Shown: positions 17,860 to 28,500 of the stretch, in pieces | Numbering within the stretch: position 1 is the first letter of the stretch | Layout of the letters: each line of letters starts with the position of its first letter | Source: Bifidobacterium asteroides | GTDB taxonomy: Bacteria > Actinomycetota > Actinomycetes > Actinomycetales > Bifidobacteriaceae | Reading direction: 5' to 3' | NCBI RefSeq assembly: GCF_019469425.1 | Contig: NZ_CP048272.1 | Span: 1,302,001 to 1,366,000, forward strand | DNA: 64,000 bases | Notes under the pieces: generated by a model | What the model saw: only the letters and a program-made list of their open reading frames with translations | What the model was told of the DNA's origin: nothing | Database searches by the model: none | Program-made: the position numbers and the translations under genes

Positions 17860-19347
17860 TCACACGTCCTGGGCCACGCGCAGCTTGATGTTGATGACCA
17901 CTCGGGTGCCGCCATCCCGACGGGGCTCCCACTTGACCGTGCCGCCGAAGTCGTTGGTGACAAAGGTGTTGATGATCTGCGTGCCCAGACCGGACCCGGT
18001 GGAACGAGCCCGGCCCTGATCCGATTCGGTGCTGTAGCCGTTGCCGTCATCCTCGACCACCACATTGAGGTTGTTGCCGCCCCGGCCCACCGATATGGTG
18101 ATGTGCCCCTCGTCACGGCCCTCGAAACCATGCTCGACCGCGTTGTTGACCAGCTCTGTCAGCACCAGGGACAGGGGCGTGGCATCCTGGGCAGGCATCA
18201 TCCCGAACTTGCCCACGTAGGAGATGGTGATGTGCTGGTCGCTGGTGGTGGCCAGGTCCACGCTCATCTTCAGCAGGTTGGCGATCACCTTGTCGAAGTC
18301 GACAATCTCGTCAGCAGTCTGGCTGAGGCCCTCGTGGACCACGGCGATGGTCTGGACGCGGCGCTGGGCCTCCTCCAGCTCTTTGCGGACCTCATCGGAC
18401 TTGGTGCGTCGGGCCTGCAGCCGCAGCAGGGCCGACACAGCCTGGAGGTTGTTCTTGACCCGGTGGTGAATCTCGGAGATGGTGGCATCCTTGGTCTGCA
18501 GCTCCTTCTCCCTACGGCGCAGCTCGGTCACGTCCCGGCAGAGCACGATAGCGCCCGTCCTGCCCTGCTTGCCGTACAGCGGCAGGGAACGCATGGAGAC
18601 GGCCGATCCGTTGGCGTCCAGCTCCGAATCCACGGCCGCCTTGCCTGACAGGACCAGCGGCAGGGAGTCGGGCAGGGGATCGTTCTCCTTGAGCAGGGAG
18701 GTGCCGATCTCGCTCAGGTACTGGCCGATCATGGTCTCCACCGATCCCAGCCTGCGGAAGCAGCTGATGGCGTTGGGCGATGCGTAACGCACCACGCCGC
18801 TTGGCGTCAGCACAAAGAAGCCGTCGGCCACCCTGGCGTTGTGCCGCTGGTTGAGCACCGAATCCGCGTAGGGGAACTCGCCTCGGGTGATCATCTCGAA
18901 GAGCTCCTTGCCTGCGTTGATGCTCTCGCTCTCGTAGCGGCCGTTGGACTCGCGGGTGGCCATGTTGGTCTCACGCACCACCAGGCCCAGGGTTTTGCCC
19001 TGGTGACGGATAGGAGCGTAAACGTCGCATACTGTGGCGCGGCCGATGGTGCGCAGCTTGGTGGACCGCAGCACCCCCTTGGACCGCATGGCGGCCTCCA
19101 GCTCCTCACGTTGGTCCGACGGGAAGGGTTCCCCCACCACATCCTCGGTGCGCAGGGACATGACCGTAGAGGGCCGGCACTGCTCGGCCACGGTGAACTC
19201 CTCCTCGCCCGTGCGCAGCAGGAGCAGCAGGTCGGCAAAGCTCAGATCGGCGATGACCTGCCAGTCGGCCACCAGGTGGTGGAGCCACTCGCGGTCCTCC
19301 TCATTGCAGTCGTCGCATGATGCCAGAATCTCGGAAAAATCAGCCAT
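17860..19347 (-). CDS. pdtaS: PdtaS-like cytosolic sensor histidine kinase
   Basis: About 495 residues, with no transmembrane helix. An N-terminal GAF-like domain (about 1-150) is followed by a PAS domain (about 165-285, VADGFFVLTPSGVVRYASPN) and a HisKA_2 dimerisation helix with the paired His294-His295 in EIHHRVKNNLQAVSALL. HATPase_c follows with LVLTELVNNAVEHGF and GSGLGTQI. This order matches mycobacterial PdtaS, whose partner PdtaR is an ANTAR RNA-binding regulator; no ANTAR gene lies in this window. The start at 19347 has GGAG before it; ATG codons at 19356 and 19359 are alternatives. Confidence 0.87.
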   Translation of the reverse strand: MADFSEILASCDDCNEEDREWLHHLVADWQVIADLSFADLLLLLRTGEEEFTVAEQCRPSTVMSLRTEDVVGEPFPSDQREELEAAMRSKGVLRSTKLRTIGRATVCDVYAPIRHQGKTLGLVVRETNMATRESNGRYESESINAGKELFEMITRGEFPYADSVLNQRHNARVADGFFVLTPSGVVRYASPNAISCFRRLGSVETMIGQYLSEIGTSLLKENDPLPDSLPLVLSGKAAVDSELDANGSAVSMRSLPLYGKQGRTGAIVLCRDVTELRRREKELQTKDATISEIHHRVKNNLQAVSALLRLQARRTKSDEVRKELEEAQRRVQTIAVVHEGLSQTADEIVDFDKVIANLLKMSVDLATTSDQHITISYVGKFGMMPAQDATPLSLVLTELVNNAVEHGFEGRDEGHITISVGRGGNNLNVVVEDDGNGYSTESDQGRARSTGSGLGTQIINTFVTNDFGGTVKWEPRRDGGTRVVINIKLRVAQDV

Positions 19348-19515
19348 GCACTCCATCATACAAAGGGCCCTCGGAAGCAGACAGGCGGGTCATGCCAAGG
19401 GCGATGGTGACATGCGCGTCCAATGCATAGGTCTGAGGTAGGGTGGTTCACGGATGTTTCGCCCCGGCAACCGGACACGACAGGCCCGGACCAGTCAAGG
19501 GGCCGAGGGAGGGCC

Positions 19516-20436
19516 ATGGCAACCAGGACCAACGAGGACGACAGACCGCCCGAGGATCAGGGGGTCGATCCCGAACTCGAACGCCGCCGCCAGCAGCGCC
19601 GCCAGGAGCTGACCTACCTGCGCCGGGATGCGGAAGTGGCTCACGAGGCCCATCTGCAGGCCAGGGCAGACGCAGTGCGCGCCAAGGCCAAGGCCAAGGC
19701 TGCGAGGATCATGGCAAAAGCCGAGATCAAGGCCTCACGGATCGAGGGAATCCCCGACATGGAGATCGAGCGCAAGGTCCGTCTGGATGTGCACGGTCGC
19801 CCCAAGCCCCTGCTGCGCGGCTGGATCCACGCTGTGGCCGCCCCCCTGGCCCTGGCCGCCGGCATCGTACTGATCTGCCTGGCCCACGGCACTGGCCTCA
19901 AGCTGGCATGTGCAGTCTTCATGGTCGCCTCGCTGGCCCTCTTCGGCAACTCGGCTCTCTACCATCTGGGTGACTGGACCCCTGGGACCACGGACGTGCT
20001 GCGCCGCCTGGACCACGTCAACATCTTCCTGCTCATCGCCGGCACCTACACGCCTATTTCCTTCGCACTGGAACCCTTCTGGCGGCGGGTCATCATCCTG
20101 GGCATGTGGGGGGCCAGCCTGGTGGCCATGATTGTCCACGTCTTCTGGATCGATGCTCCCCGCTGGCTCTACACCCTGGTCTACGTGGTTTTCGGAGTCT
20201 CGGGGGTGGGCTTCCTGAAGCTCTTCTGGGACTCCCCCATGGCCGGTCCGCCTGTCGTTTGGCTGATTGTGGCGGGTGGCTTGGCCTACATTCTGGGTGC
20301 GATTGTCTACGGCCTGCGCCGGCCGGACCCTTGGCCCCGGGTATTCGGCTTCCATGAGATCTTCCACTGCGGCACGGTCATCGGCTACGCCTGCCACATC
20401 GTGGCCATCTACCTGGTGGTCTGCAACCTGCGCTGA
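19516..20436 (+). CDS. trhA: TrhA/hemolysin III (PAQR family) membrane protein
   Basis: A 306-residue protein. The first 95 residues are a charged Arg/Ala/Lys-rich coiled-coil-like region (ARADAVRAKAKAKAARIMAK), not found in short hemolysin III proteins. Seven transmembrane helices follow, with the PAQR metal-site motifs: SALYH (NSALYHLGDW), LDHVNIFLLIAGTYTP and, near the C-terminus, FHEIFHCGTVIGYACH. The family regulates membrane energetics and lipid homeostasis; the hemolysin name is historical. The ATG at 19516 follows a GGGAGGG ribosome-binding site. Confidence 0.88.
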   Translation: MATRTNEDDRPPEDQGVDPELERRRQQRRQELTYLRRDAEVAHEAHLQARADAVRAKAKAKAARIMAKAEIKASRIEGIPDMEIERKVRLDVHGRPKPLLRGWIHAVAAPLALAAGIVLICLAHGTGLKLACAVFMVASLALFGNSALYHLGDWTPGTTDVLRRLDHVNIFLLIAGTYTPISFALEPFWRRVIILGMWGASLVAMIVHVFWIDAPRWLYTLVYVVFGVSGVGFLKLFWDSPMAGPPVVWLIVAGGLAYILGAIVYGLRRPDPWPRVFGFHEIFHCGTVIGYACHIVAIYLVVCNLR

Positions 20437-20484
20437 GCAAGCTCGCCAGTCCGACTGCCTTACGAATCAAGCAGCTGCTTATAG

Positions 20485-20525
20485 ATGAAGCCGCCCCCGT
20501 CGATCGTGGCGGGGAGCGGCTTCAT
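20485..20525. terminator. Convergent hairpin between trhA and greA
   Basis: ATGAAGCCGC (20485-20494) pairs perfectly with 20516-20525, and the stem extends through CCCC/GGGG with one bulged A. The structure is symmetrical, so it could serve both converging genes, but neither side has a U-run. Confidence 0.55.
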
Positions 20526-20559
20526 TCAAGCCGGGCTGGGACGGTGAGGGGTTGTCCCG

Positions 20560-21039
20560 CTACTTGAGGGGCTGGGCATCCTTGACGGTGACCGAAATGT
20601 CCTTGCCATTGGGAGCCTCGTAGGTCACAGTCTGCCCCTTCTTGGCGCCCATCAGGGCCGCGCCGATGGGCGACTCGGGGCTGATGACGTCATATTCGGT
20701 GGCCACGGTCAGATCCCTGGAGCCCAGCACATAGACCATTTCGTTGCCGGCCATGGTCAGGGTCACCAGGGAGCCGTTGCCCACCGTGCCCGCCTTGGGG
20801 GCCTTGAGGATCTTGGCGTTGCGAAGCTTGACGATCAGCTCGTTGATCCGCCCCTCGTTCTTGCCCTGCTCCTCGCGGGCAGCCTGATAGCCGCCGTTCT
20901 CGCTCAGATCGCCCTCGGCCCGAGCCGCCGCAATGCGTTCGGTGATCTCGTCGCGGTACTCGCCCTGACGATGGTCAAGCTCCTCCTTCAACTTGTCGTA
21001 AGCGGCCTGTGTCAGCAGAATCGTCTTTTCCTCAGCCAT
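20560..21039 (-). CDS. greA: Transcript cleavage/elongation factor GreA
   Basis: GreA enters the RNA polymerase secondary channel and stimulates cleavage of backtracked RNA. The 159-residue length is typical. The coiled-coil N-domain carries the catalytic acidic tip (AEGDLSENGGYQAAREEQG) and the C-terminal FKBP-like domain has ISPESPIGAALMGAKKGQTV. The ATG at 21039 is fixed by AAGGAGG a few bases upstream; an in-frame ATG at 21063 lies before that site. Confidence 0.97.
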   Translation of the reverse strand: MAEEKTILLTQAAYDKLKEELDHRQGEYRDEITERIAAARAEGDLSENGGYQAAREEQGKNEGRINELIVKLRNAKILKAPKAGTVGNGSLVTLTMAGNEMVYVLGSRDLTVATEYDVISPESPIGAALMGAKKGQTVTYEAPNGKDISVTVKDAQPLK

Positions 21040-21104
21040 GTGATTCCTCCTTATTTGATGCACTTGTCTCGTGGCCCGACCTGGACTGCAAAGTCAAGAG
21101 TATG

Positions 21105-21132
21105 AAAAAGGCGCCGGCCCTCACCGGCGCCT
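21105..21132 (-). terminator. Rho-independent terminator after the FKBP gene
   Basis: On the minus strand, AGGCGCCGG and CCGGCGCCT form a perfect 9-base stem with a 6-base loop, followed by TTTTC. It lies between the FKBP stop and greA. Confidence 0.9.
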
Positions 21133-21144
21133 GGAGACCCTTGT

Positions 21145-21552
21145 CTACCGTGTCGATATGATGTCGATCACGAAGACCAGAGTATCGTTGCCGCCGATGC
21201 CCGCCTGGGGCATCCCCTGACGACCATATCCGTACTCCGGCGGAATGGAGACCACCAACCTGGACCCCACGTTATGACCGGGCACCGTCTGGTCCCAGCC
21301 ACGAATGACCTGCCCGACGCCGATGCCGAAGCTGGCCGGCTGATGACGCTGAAAGCTCGAGTCGAAGACCTGGTCCGAACCCCAAACGACGCCGTGATAG
21401 TTGACGGTGACAGTATCGCCCTTGTGGACGACAGGCCCATCCCCCTCGACCAGTTCCACGGCGCGTAGCCCGCTGGGCGCAGGACCATGGAAGGTTATGG
21501 TCGGCGTGGCGCCGAATTCGGCGTTCACCTCGGGCATGGATCGGTCACTCAT
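21145..21552 (-). CDS. FKBP-type peptidyl-prolyl cis-trans isomerase
   Basis: A 135-residue single-domain FKBP. It has the active-site pattern GDTVTVNYHGVVWGSDQVFDSS, SFGIGVGQVIRGWDQTVPG and IPPEYGYG, ending in TLVFVIDIIS. There is no signal peptide, so it is a cytosolic folding factor. The ATG at 21552 has AAAGGAG upstream; a longer in-frame reading to 21738 would run across the tRNA-Leu gene and is rejected. It has its own terminator before greA. Confidence 0.95.
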   Translation of the reverse strand: MSDRSMPEVNAEFGATPTITFHGPAPSGLRAVELVEGDGPVVHKGDTVTVNYHGVVWGSDQVFDSSFQRHQPASFGIGVGQVIRGWDQTVPGHNVGSRLVVSIPPEYGYGRQGMPQAGIGGNDTLVFVIDIISTR

Positions 21553-21642
21553 GACAACTCCTTTGGTTTTCTTGCGTACCAGAGTATCGGTTCGTCGGCC
21601 GGGTGACAAGTTGCAACACTGCCGTCCAAGCCGACGAGGCCT

Positions 21643-21728
21643 TGGTGCCCCGGGTGGGAATCGAACCCACAAGCCGGTGAAGGCGGCGGATTTTAAGTCC
21701 GATGCGTATACCATTTCGCCACCGGGGC
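21643..21728 (-). tRNA. tRNA-Leu (anticodon TAA)
   Basis: The minus strand folds as a class II tRNA. The acceptor stem GCCCCGG/CCGGGGC is followed by discriminator A and an encoded CCA (21645-21643). The anticodon loop CTTAAAA holds TAA, a long variable arm follows, and the T arm contains GGTTCGATTCC. Confidence 0.96.
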
Positions 21729-21752
21729 CGTAACCCATAGCGCCTTATTATA

Positions 21753-22754
21753 TCATTCGCGCAGGAGGGTCCGACCGTAGTCCAGGACCAGGCCATCCAA
21801 GAGGCCATGCTCGCTGGCCACATAGGTTCCAGAAGCCAGTGCACTCGGGCTGGCCTCGCCTAGTCGCTCCAGCAGACGGCTCCAGATCAGGGCGCCGCCG
21901 CCGATCACATCCACACGCCCGGGATGGATGGCTTTGAGCTCCCGACGCTCCTGACGGCTCATGTCCAGCACCTGGTTGTCAACCCTGCGGGCCGCATCGA
22001 CCGAAATGGACTGGCCATCGACGGCATGGCGATCGTATACCGGGCATCCCAGGGCCAGGGCGCTCATGGTGGTGACCGTGCCGGAGACCCCGATCACACT
22101 GCCTACCCTGGCTACAGGGACCTGGCCGAAGGCCCGGTCGATCCAGCAGTCGACATCCTCAAGCGCCTGGTTGATCTGCTCCTGGGTGGGCGGATCGTCC
22201 AGCAGATGGCGCTCGGTCATCCGAACGGATCCGATGTTCATGGAGTAGGAGGCTCTGACTTGGTCAACAGGCAGATCTCTCCCGTCCCCGCCCAGGACCA
22301 GCTCGGTGGAGCCACCACCCAGATCGACCACCAAGTAGGGTGCAGGAGGCATGTCGGCGCTGACCCGCTGCTCCAGAACGCTGACCGCGCCCAGAAAACT
22401 TAGCGAGGCCTCCTGGGGGCCGCTGATAACCTCGGGCATAACTCCCAATATGGAACGCACCCCTTCCTCGAAACTATCGCGGTTATCGACATCCCTGGTG
22501 GCTGAAGTGGCCACAAAGCGCAGGCCATCCACCGGGTGCTCCTGCAGCTGCTGGGCGAAGATCCGACATGCCTCAAAGGTGCGCTCCAGGGCCTGGTCAG
22601 CGAAACGGCGGTTACGGTCCACGCCCTCCCCCAACCGGATGACCCGCATCAGCCTGGGAGCCACCGGATGGAGCCCCTGGCGGTCCACCTGGGCTATCAG
22701 CAGACGTATAGAGTTGGTGCCGCAGTCCACGCCCGCCACTGTCACCTGATCCAT
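21753..22754 (-). CDS. ppx: Ppx/GppA exopolyphosphatase/guanosine pentaphosphatase family protein
   Basis: A 333-residue member of the ASKHA phosphatase fold. It shows the phosphate-1 loop GVDCGTNSIRLLIA, VATSATRDVDN, the phosphate-2 loop VVDLGGGSTELVL and GVSGTVTTMSAL. It is the short actinobacterial type without the HD-like C-terminal domain. It releases phosphate from polyphosphate and/or converts pppGpp. Start 22754 has AAGGGG upstream; ATG 22769, which overlaps the DUF501 stop as ATGA, is also possible and would indicate coupling. Confidence 0.9.
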   Translation of the reverse strand: MDQVTVAGVDCGTNSIRLLIAQVDRQGLHPVAPRLMRVIRLGEGVDRNRRFADQALERTFEACRIFAQQLQEHPVDGLRFVATSATRDVDNRDSFEEGVRSILGVMPEVISGPQEASLSFLGAVSVLEQRVSADMPPAPYLVVDLGGGSTELVLGGDGRDLPVDQVRASYSMNIGSVRMTERHLLDDPPTQEQINQALEDVDCWIDRAFGQVPVARVGSVIGVSGTVTTMSALALGCPVYDRHAVDGQSISVDAARRVDNQVLDMSRQERRELKAIHPGRVDVIGGGALIWSRLLERLGEASPSALASGTYVASEHGLLDGLVLDYGRTLLRE

Positions 22755-22765
22755 GGAAGCCCCTT

Positions 22766-23458
22766 TCATTGGTTTCCCTGCCAGTTCTCTTGCCCGGATG
22801 TCTCAGTCCAAGGCTGGGCACACCGGCAGACCTGCGGGTCGAATGCCTGACGCACCAGCCCCAGGACCCGGTCGCCCAGGGGATTGACCCCCGAACCCAT
22901 AACCAGAGACTGGGCGGTCAGAGCATGCAGACACTTGACCCGCTTGGGCATGCCACCGGCCGAGACTCCGGCGATGTGCCCCTCGTCGTCGCCCAGCAGC
23001 TTGGCCAATGCAGAGCGGAAGACCAGATAGAGCTCGTGGGCCCTATGGTAGGCGCTGGCCAGATCCGGATCCGAACCCAGCTCGGCATTCCAGTCGGCCA
23101 TGACGCCGTCAGCCTCCAGCCGGGAGACGGCCTTGACGGCCTCGGGGCTGGTCAGATAGCAGGTGGTCGGAAAGGGTGTGCCATCTTCCAGCTGGGGCCG
23201 AGTGACCACAGCCAGCGGATTCCCACAGACGCAACGGGCACCCACAGCCACCATGCCCCGCGGGTAGCGGCCGAGCTGGCTGTTCACGACGGCTATCTGA
23301 TCCGGTGTGGCCGGGGTCGCCAGAAGCTCCTGGACGCGATTGCTGACCGCCACCAGGTCCCGGTCAGTAACCAGGTTGGAGAGTCTAGGCTCGGTCCGGA
23401 GCTTGACTGCGGCTCGAGATTCCACTGCTGCCTGGGGCCTTTCCTGGGCCTTGATCAC
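22766..23458 (-). CDS. DUF501 family protein
   Basis: A 230-residue protein of the actinobacterial DUF501 family, usually found between ftsB and ppx, as here. Conserved Cys residues occur in ARCVCGNPLAV, TTCYLTSP, RVKCLHAL and VCRCA, a possible metal site. The first 30 residues are a poorly conserved basic extension. No enzymatic function is known. It is 79 bases downstream of ftsB and overlaps or abuts ppx, so the three form an operon. Confidence 0.85.
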   Translation of the reverse strand: MIKAQERPQAAVESRAAVKLRTEPRLSNLVTDRDLVAVSNRVQELLATPATPDQIAVVNSQLGRYPRGMVAVGARCVCGNPLAVVTRPQLEDGTPFPTTCYLTSPEAVKAVSRLEADGVMADWNAELGSDPDLASAYHRAHELYLVFRSALAKLLGDDEGHIAGVSAGGMPKRVKCLHALTAQSLVMGSGVNPLGDRVLGLVRQAFDPQVCRCAQPWTETSGQENWQGNQ

Positions 23459-23537
23459 GCTGTCCTCATCTTTCCTGATTGTTCCCTGCTGCTGAGTTCA
23501 TTAACAGTTGGCACGACGAAATCCCAACCTTCGAAGT

Positions 23538-24116
23538 TCACTGCCCTCCCCCGTCCTCGGATGAGGAGGATCCCTCAGAGCCACCTGGACTGCTTGAACC
23601 AGACGGACTAGCAGATTCGTTCGGGCTGGTTCCGTCGCCATGTTGCTGGCCTGTGCTCCCCTTGCTCCCATTAGCAGCCGAGTTCTGGTCGGCCTTGGCA
23701 AAGGAGTACGCCATCTCCTGATACCAGGGCAGAGAATTCTTCCTCGGGGCCCGAACTCCCCTGCTTCCGGCCTGGTCCTTGTCCTTGCCTCCAGTGACTG
23801 CCTCCGGGTGCAGGACCCGGATAGCCTCCTCGTCGGGAAAGACGAATCCCAGACGGTCACGGGCCTGGGCAGTCACATAGGCCTTGTCGTCCCAGCGCCG
23901 GATTTGGTTCTCCAGGTCACGCTTGTGCTCGACAAGCTGGGCCTGCTGGTTGCGCAGGCCGTTGAGCTCGGAAAGATTGATGGCATAGGCATGGAAGGTG
24001 GAGACCAGCTGGATCAGTCCCAGGGCCACGATGATGATCGCCACAAAGAAGGTGATGGGTCCCGACGACCGCCTGCTCGTCCGCCGGTCGCCGCCGCCAC
24101 GTTTGTTCTTGGCCAT
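23538..24116 (-). CDS. ftsB: FtsB/DivIC septum formation initiator
   Basis: A bitopic division protein of about 192 residues. A basic cytoplasmic N-terminus with Gly/Arg runs is followed by one transmembrane helix (about 22-45, ITFFVAIIIVALGLIQLV) and an extracellular coiled coil (LNGLRNQQAQLVEHKRDLEN). The conserved post-coil motif is AYVTAQARDRLGFVFPDEE. The C-terminal 60 residues are Ser/Gly/Asp-rich and presumably disordered. It should act in the FtsQLB complex. The ATG at 24116 is preferred over a codon two residues upstream. Confidence 0.9.
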   Translation of the reverse strand: MAKNKRGGGDRRTSRRSSGPITFFVAIIIVALGLIQLVSTFHAYAINLSELNGLRNQQAQLVEHKRDLENQIRRWDDKAYVTAQARDRLGFVFPDEEAIRVLHPEAVTGGKDKDQAGSRGVRAPRKNSLPWYQEMAYSFAKADQNSAANGSKGSTGQQHGDGTSPNESASPSGSSSPGGSEGSSSSEDGGGQ

Positions 24117-24120
24117 ACCC

Positions 24121-24160
24121 ATAAAAATACCCGCGGCAGCCGACGCGGACCGCCACGGGT
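24121..24160 (-). terminator. Rho-independent terminator after eno
   Basis: On the minus strand, ACCCGTGGCGG (24160-24150) pairs with CTGCCGCGGGT (24139-24129), an 11-base stem with two G-U pairs, followed by ATTTTTAT. It ends just before the ftsB start codon. Confidence 0.85.
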
Positions 24161-24217
24161 GAAAGACTCTACAGTCGCGTCAAAACCTGCAAGAGGTCCG
24201 GCCCGACTGGCAAGGCC

Positions 24218-25546
<1,329 letters not shown>

Positions 25547-25556
25547 TTACAGGATA

Positions 25557-28500
25557 CTAGTTTTGTTGGACCGGTGCGTTGCCCGTCGGCGTTCCCTGAT
25601 CCGAGGACTTGGGCAGCCCCCAGGCCAGGTCGTCCAGAAGGGTGTCCACCCAGGCGGTCATGGCCGCCGAATCCATGGGGCCCGAACCCAGCGACCCCGC
25701 AAATGGCGCGGGAACCATCAGTGTCTGCGTCACCGGTCGATACTGGCTGCCCTTGTAGATGCGGGCAATCCTGGCCTGGAGGGAGTCGGGCATGGCCACA
25801 GGCCTGATCCGCACTCTGGAGCCCTGGGAGGCGATCTCCGCTATGCCCGTCGAACGAGCCTTGGCCCGAAGCCGGGCCACAGCGAAAAGGGTGTCGAACT
25901 GGGCCGGCGGACGCCCATACCGATCGGTCAGTTCCTCGTGCAGGTCGCGCAGATCCTGCTCGTTGCGGGCCGAGGCCAGCTTGCGGTAGGCCTCAAGACG
26001 CAACTTGTCCGAGTCTATGTAGTCCACTGGAATGGAGGCCTCCAGGGGCAGGTCGATGCTGACGGTGACAGGTTCGGTCCGTCCGGGTTCCTTGTACTCC
26101 TCCACCGCCTCGGAGACCATACGCACGTAAAGGTCGAAGCCGACCCCTTCGATGTGGCCGGACTGCTCGTCTCCCAGCAGGTTGCCGGTGCCGCGCAGCT
26201 CCAGGTCCTTCATGGCCACGTCGTAGCCAGAACCCAGCGCCGTGTTCTGGGCGATGGTGGCTAGCCGGTCGTGGGCGGTCTGGGTCATGGGCCTGCTGGG
26301 GTCATAGAGGAAGTAGGCGTAAGCCCGTTCCCGACCTCGTCCCACCCGGCCCCGCAGCTGGTGAAGCTGGGAGAGCCCGAAACGGTCGGCCCGGTCCACG
26401 ATCAGCGTGTTGGCGTTGGGAATATCCAGGCCGGTCTCGACGATGGTGGTGCAGACCAGCACATCGATGTCCCGATGCCAGAAGTCGCGGATGACCCCGT
26501 CCAGCTGCTTCTCCCCCATCTTGCCGTGGGCCACGCCCACCTTGGCCTCGGGGACCAGGGTCTGCACCTTGGCCGAGACCTTGCCGATGTCCTCGACCCG
26601 GTTGTGTATGTAGAAGATCTGTCCCCCGCGCAGGAGTTCGCGGCGAATGGCCGCGGTCACCTGGGCGTCCTCGTAGGCACCCACATAGGTAAGCACCGGC
26701 AGACGGTCCTCGGGGGGCGTAGCAAGGGTGGACATCTCCCGGATGCCGGTCACCGCCATCTCCAGGGTGCGAGGGATTGGCGTAGCCGACAGGGACAGGA
26801 CGTCCACATTGGTCCGCATAGCCTTGAGGGTCTCCTTGGCCTCCACGCCGAAGCGCTGCTCCTCGTCCACGATCATCAGACCCAGATCCTTGAAGCGGAT
26901 GCGGGGGTTGAGCAGCTTGTGGGTGCCGATGACCACGTCCACGGCCCCACTGGCCAGGCCCTCCATGGTGGCCTGGTTCTCCTTGGCGGTCTGGAAGCGG
27001 CTCATGGCGGCCACGTCCACCGGGAAGCCCTCGAAGCGCTCGGTGAAGGTCTGGTAGTGCTGCTGAACCAGCAGGGTCGTGGGCACCAGAACCACCACCT
27101 GCTTGCCATCCTGAACAGCCTTGAAGGCGGCACGAATGGCTACCTCGGTCTTGCCGAAGCCCACATCCCCGCAGATCAGGCGGTCCATGGGCACTGGCTT
27201 CTCCATGTCAGCCTTGACATCGTCGATAGCGGTCAGCTGGTCGGGCGTCTCCTGGTAGGGGAAGGCATCCTCCAGCTCCTTCTGCCAGGGGGTGTCAGGA
27301 CTGAAGGCGAAGCCCTTGGTGCGCTGCCGGGCCGAGTAGAGCTTGACCAGGCCTTGGGCGATCTTGTGAACATGCTTGCGGGCCTTGGCCTTGGTGGCCG
27401 ACCAGTCGGATCCGCCCAGCTTGTTGAGCCTGGGAATTTCGGCGCCGATGTAGCGGCTGACCTGATCCAACTGGTCGGCCGGCACGAAGAGCTTGTCTGG
27501 CGGGGCGTTGCGCTTGGAGGGTGCGTACTCCAGGACCAGATACTCCCGGCTGCCCTTGCTGGGGCCTACGCCCACGCTGCGCTGGCGCATGCCCAGGAAG
27601 CGGCCGATGCCGTGCTGATCGTGGACCACGTAGTCGCCGGGCTTGAGCTCATCTAGGTCGATGGCCTTGCGCCGGCGGTTGGAGGTCTTGCTGCCGGCGG
27701 CCACACTGGTGCGCCCCGTCAGGTCGCGCTCGGTCAGCAGGGCCAGATGGGCGGACTGGTCCACGAAACCGTCCACAGCCAGGGAGCGGTGGTACTCCAA
27801 GCCGGTGATGCCTGTGGTCTGCACGGCCCGACGCAGACGACTCAGCGTCCCCTGGGCCGGAGCGGTGACCACGACCCGGTCGCCTCGTTCCAACAGGGAG
27901 GCGATGCCTGAGGCGGCCCGATCCTCGTCTCCGCGGTACTGGTCCGGTGCCAGGGCATCCAGACGCTCAGCCCCTTCCTGGTCCGGATCCACCGACAGGT
28001 CGGTCAGCTTCCAGACCTCCCCCTTGCGGTATTCCAGGGATGAGATGACCTCGTCGTAGTCCAGGAAGCTGGCACTGTCGAAGCTGATGGGCGCGCCCGA
28101 GCCCTGCCCGGAGGCTGCCACATGCCAGCTGGCGGCCAGGAACTCGTTGGCGGTCTTGACCAGGTCCTGGGCGGAGCGGGCCAGCAGCTGTGGTTCCGAC
28201 AGCAGAACCAGAGCGCCCTCGGGCAGCATGGACCCTACCGGCACCAGATCGTCGACCAGGGCAGGCAGGAGGGATTCCATGCCCTCTACCGGAATGGCCT
28301 GGGCGATCGACTCCAGCATGTCGTCGGCGTTGGGGATGCTCCCGATCAGGGAGCGGGCACGGGTTCGGACCTGGTCAGTCAGCTGCAGCTCGCGGCAGGG
28401 CGGCGCCCAGATCCGGTCCAGCTCTGGGCCGTAGGTGCGCTGGTCGGAGGCGTGGAAGCTGCGGATAGTGTCCACCTCGTCTCCGAAGAACTCGATGCGC

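Noticed and set aside
21553-21738. N-terminal extension of the FKBP gene
   Set aside because: It runs through the tRNA-Leu gene and lies upstream of the AAAGGAG that fixes the start at 21552.
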